A DNA stretch of 29,254 bases from IMG/VR virus record IMGVR_UViG_3300036801_000149, positions 1 through 29,254 of that record; one strand, given 5' to 3'. The DNA is from a virus. The translations under genes were made by a program, and so were the position numbers. Below, in pieces: positions 29,236-29,254 of this stretch (position 1 is the stretch's first letter; the number at the start of each line of letters is the position of its first letter). The notes below the pieces were generated by a model. It was not told the origin of the DNA and did no database searches. It saw only the letters and a program-made list of their open reading frames with translations.

Positions 29236-29254
29236 CCTAAAAAAGACTCATGCC

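Noticed and set aside
1-29254. attachment sites, integrase, tRNA or CRISPR array
   Set aside because: Read through for direct-repeat arrays, clover-leaf sequences and recombinase motifs; none was recognised by eye.

Overview
The window is the late morphogenesis region, plus the end of an upstream small-gene block, of a tailed double-stranded DNA phage or prophage with a long non-contractile (siphovirus-type) tail. Every credible gene is on the + strand, packed head to tail, with many 4-base ATGA/GTGA stop-start overlaps. No integrase, repressor, replication gene, tRNA, CRISPR or insertion sequence is visible, so lifestyle cannot be decided here. DNA is GC-rich by eye with occasional GTG/TTG starts, so the host is a GC-rich bacterium, probably Gram-negative. 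Acidobacteriota or Proteobacteria are guesses only.

Region by region. 1-4300: end of an unknown gene, a HerA/DUF87-type ATPase with a coiled coil and two copies of a winged-helix-like motif, then a chain of tiny translationally coupled genes, several with Cys/His zinc-type motifs, and a two-helix membrane protein. 4300-8070: HNH endonuclease, a terminator-like hairpin, an unknown gene, a DUF5675-like protein, P27-family small terminase, large terminase, and a small membrane protein. This is an HK97-like packaging module. 8070-13800: HK97-type portal, S49-family prohead protease with a Cys-rich tail, HK97-fold major capsid protein, and several small putative virion proteins separated by hairpins. 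13785-15730: an unusual insert, namely a predicted secreted beta-helix (pectate-lyase-like) protein with a Sec signal peptide, and a small membrane protein. 15726-18304: head-tail connector (with an inserted module), a small virion-like protein, head closure protein, HK97 gp10-like protein and DUF3168-like tail terminator. 18438-23301: major tail protein, tail assembly chaperone with a programmed -1 frameshift at GGGAAAA, and a 1164-residue tape measure protein. 23302-29216: DUF2460, DUF2163, NlpC/P60 and a large tail-tip protein, the same order as the distal-tail cassette of the Rhodobacter gene transfer agent.

How the parts work together: terminase and HNH package DNA through the portal into a capsid matured by the S49 protease. 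Connectors join head to a tail whose length is set by the tape measure. The distal tail proteins, with inserted carbohydrate-binding-like modules, would find the host and the NlpC/P60 enzyme would open peptidoglycan.

The most unusual structure is a pair of almost identical stem-loop elements of about 43 bp in opposite orientation. One lies just before the major capsid gene and the other just before the major tail gene. They bracket exactly the capsid-to-tail-terminator block. The second most unusual item is the signal-peptide-bearing beta-helix protein inside the virion operon.
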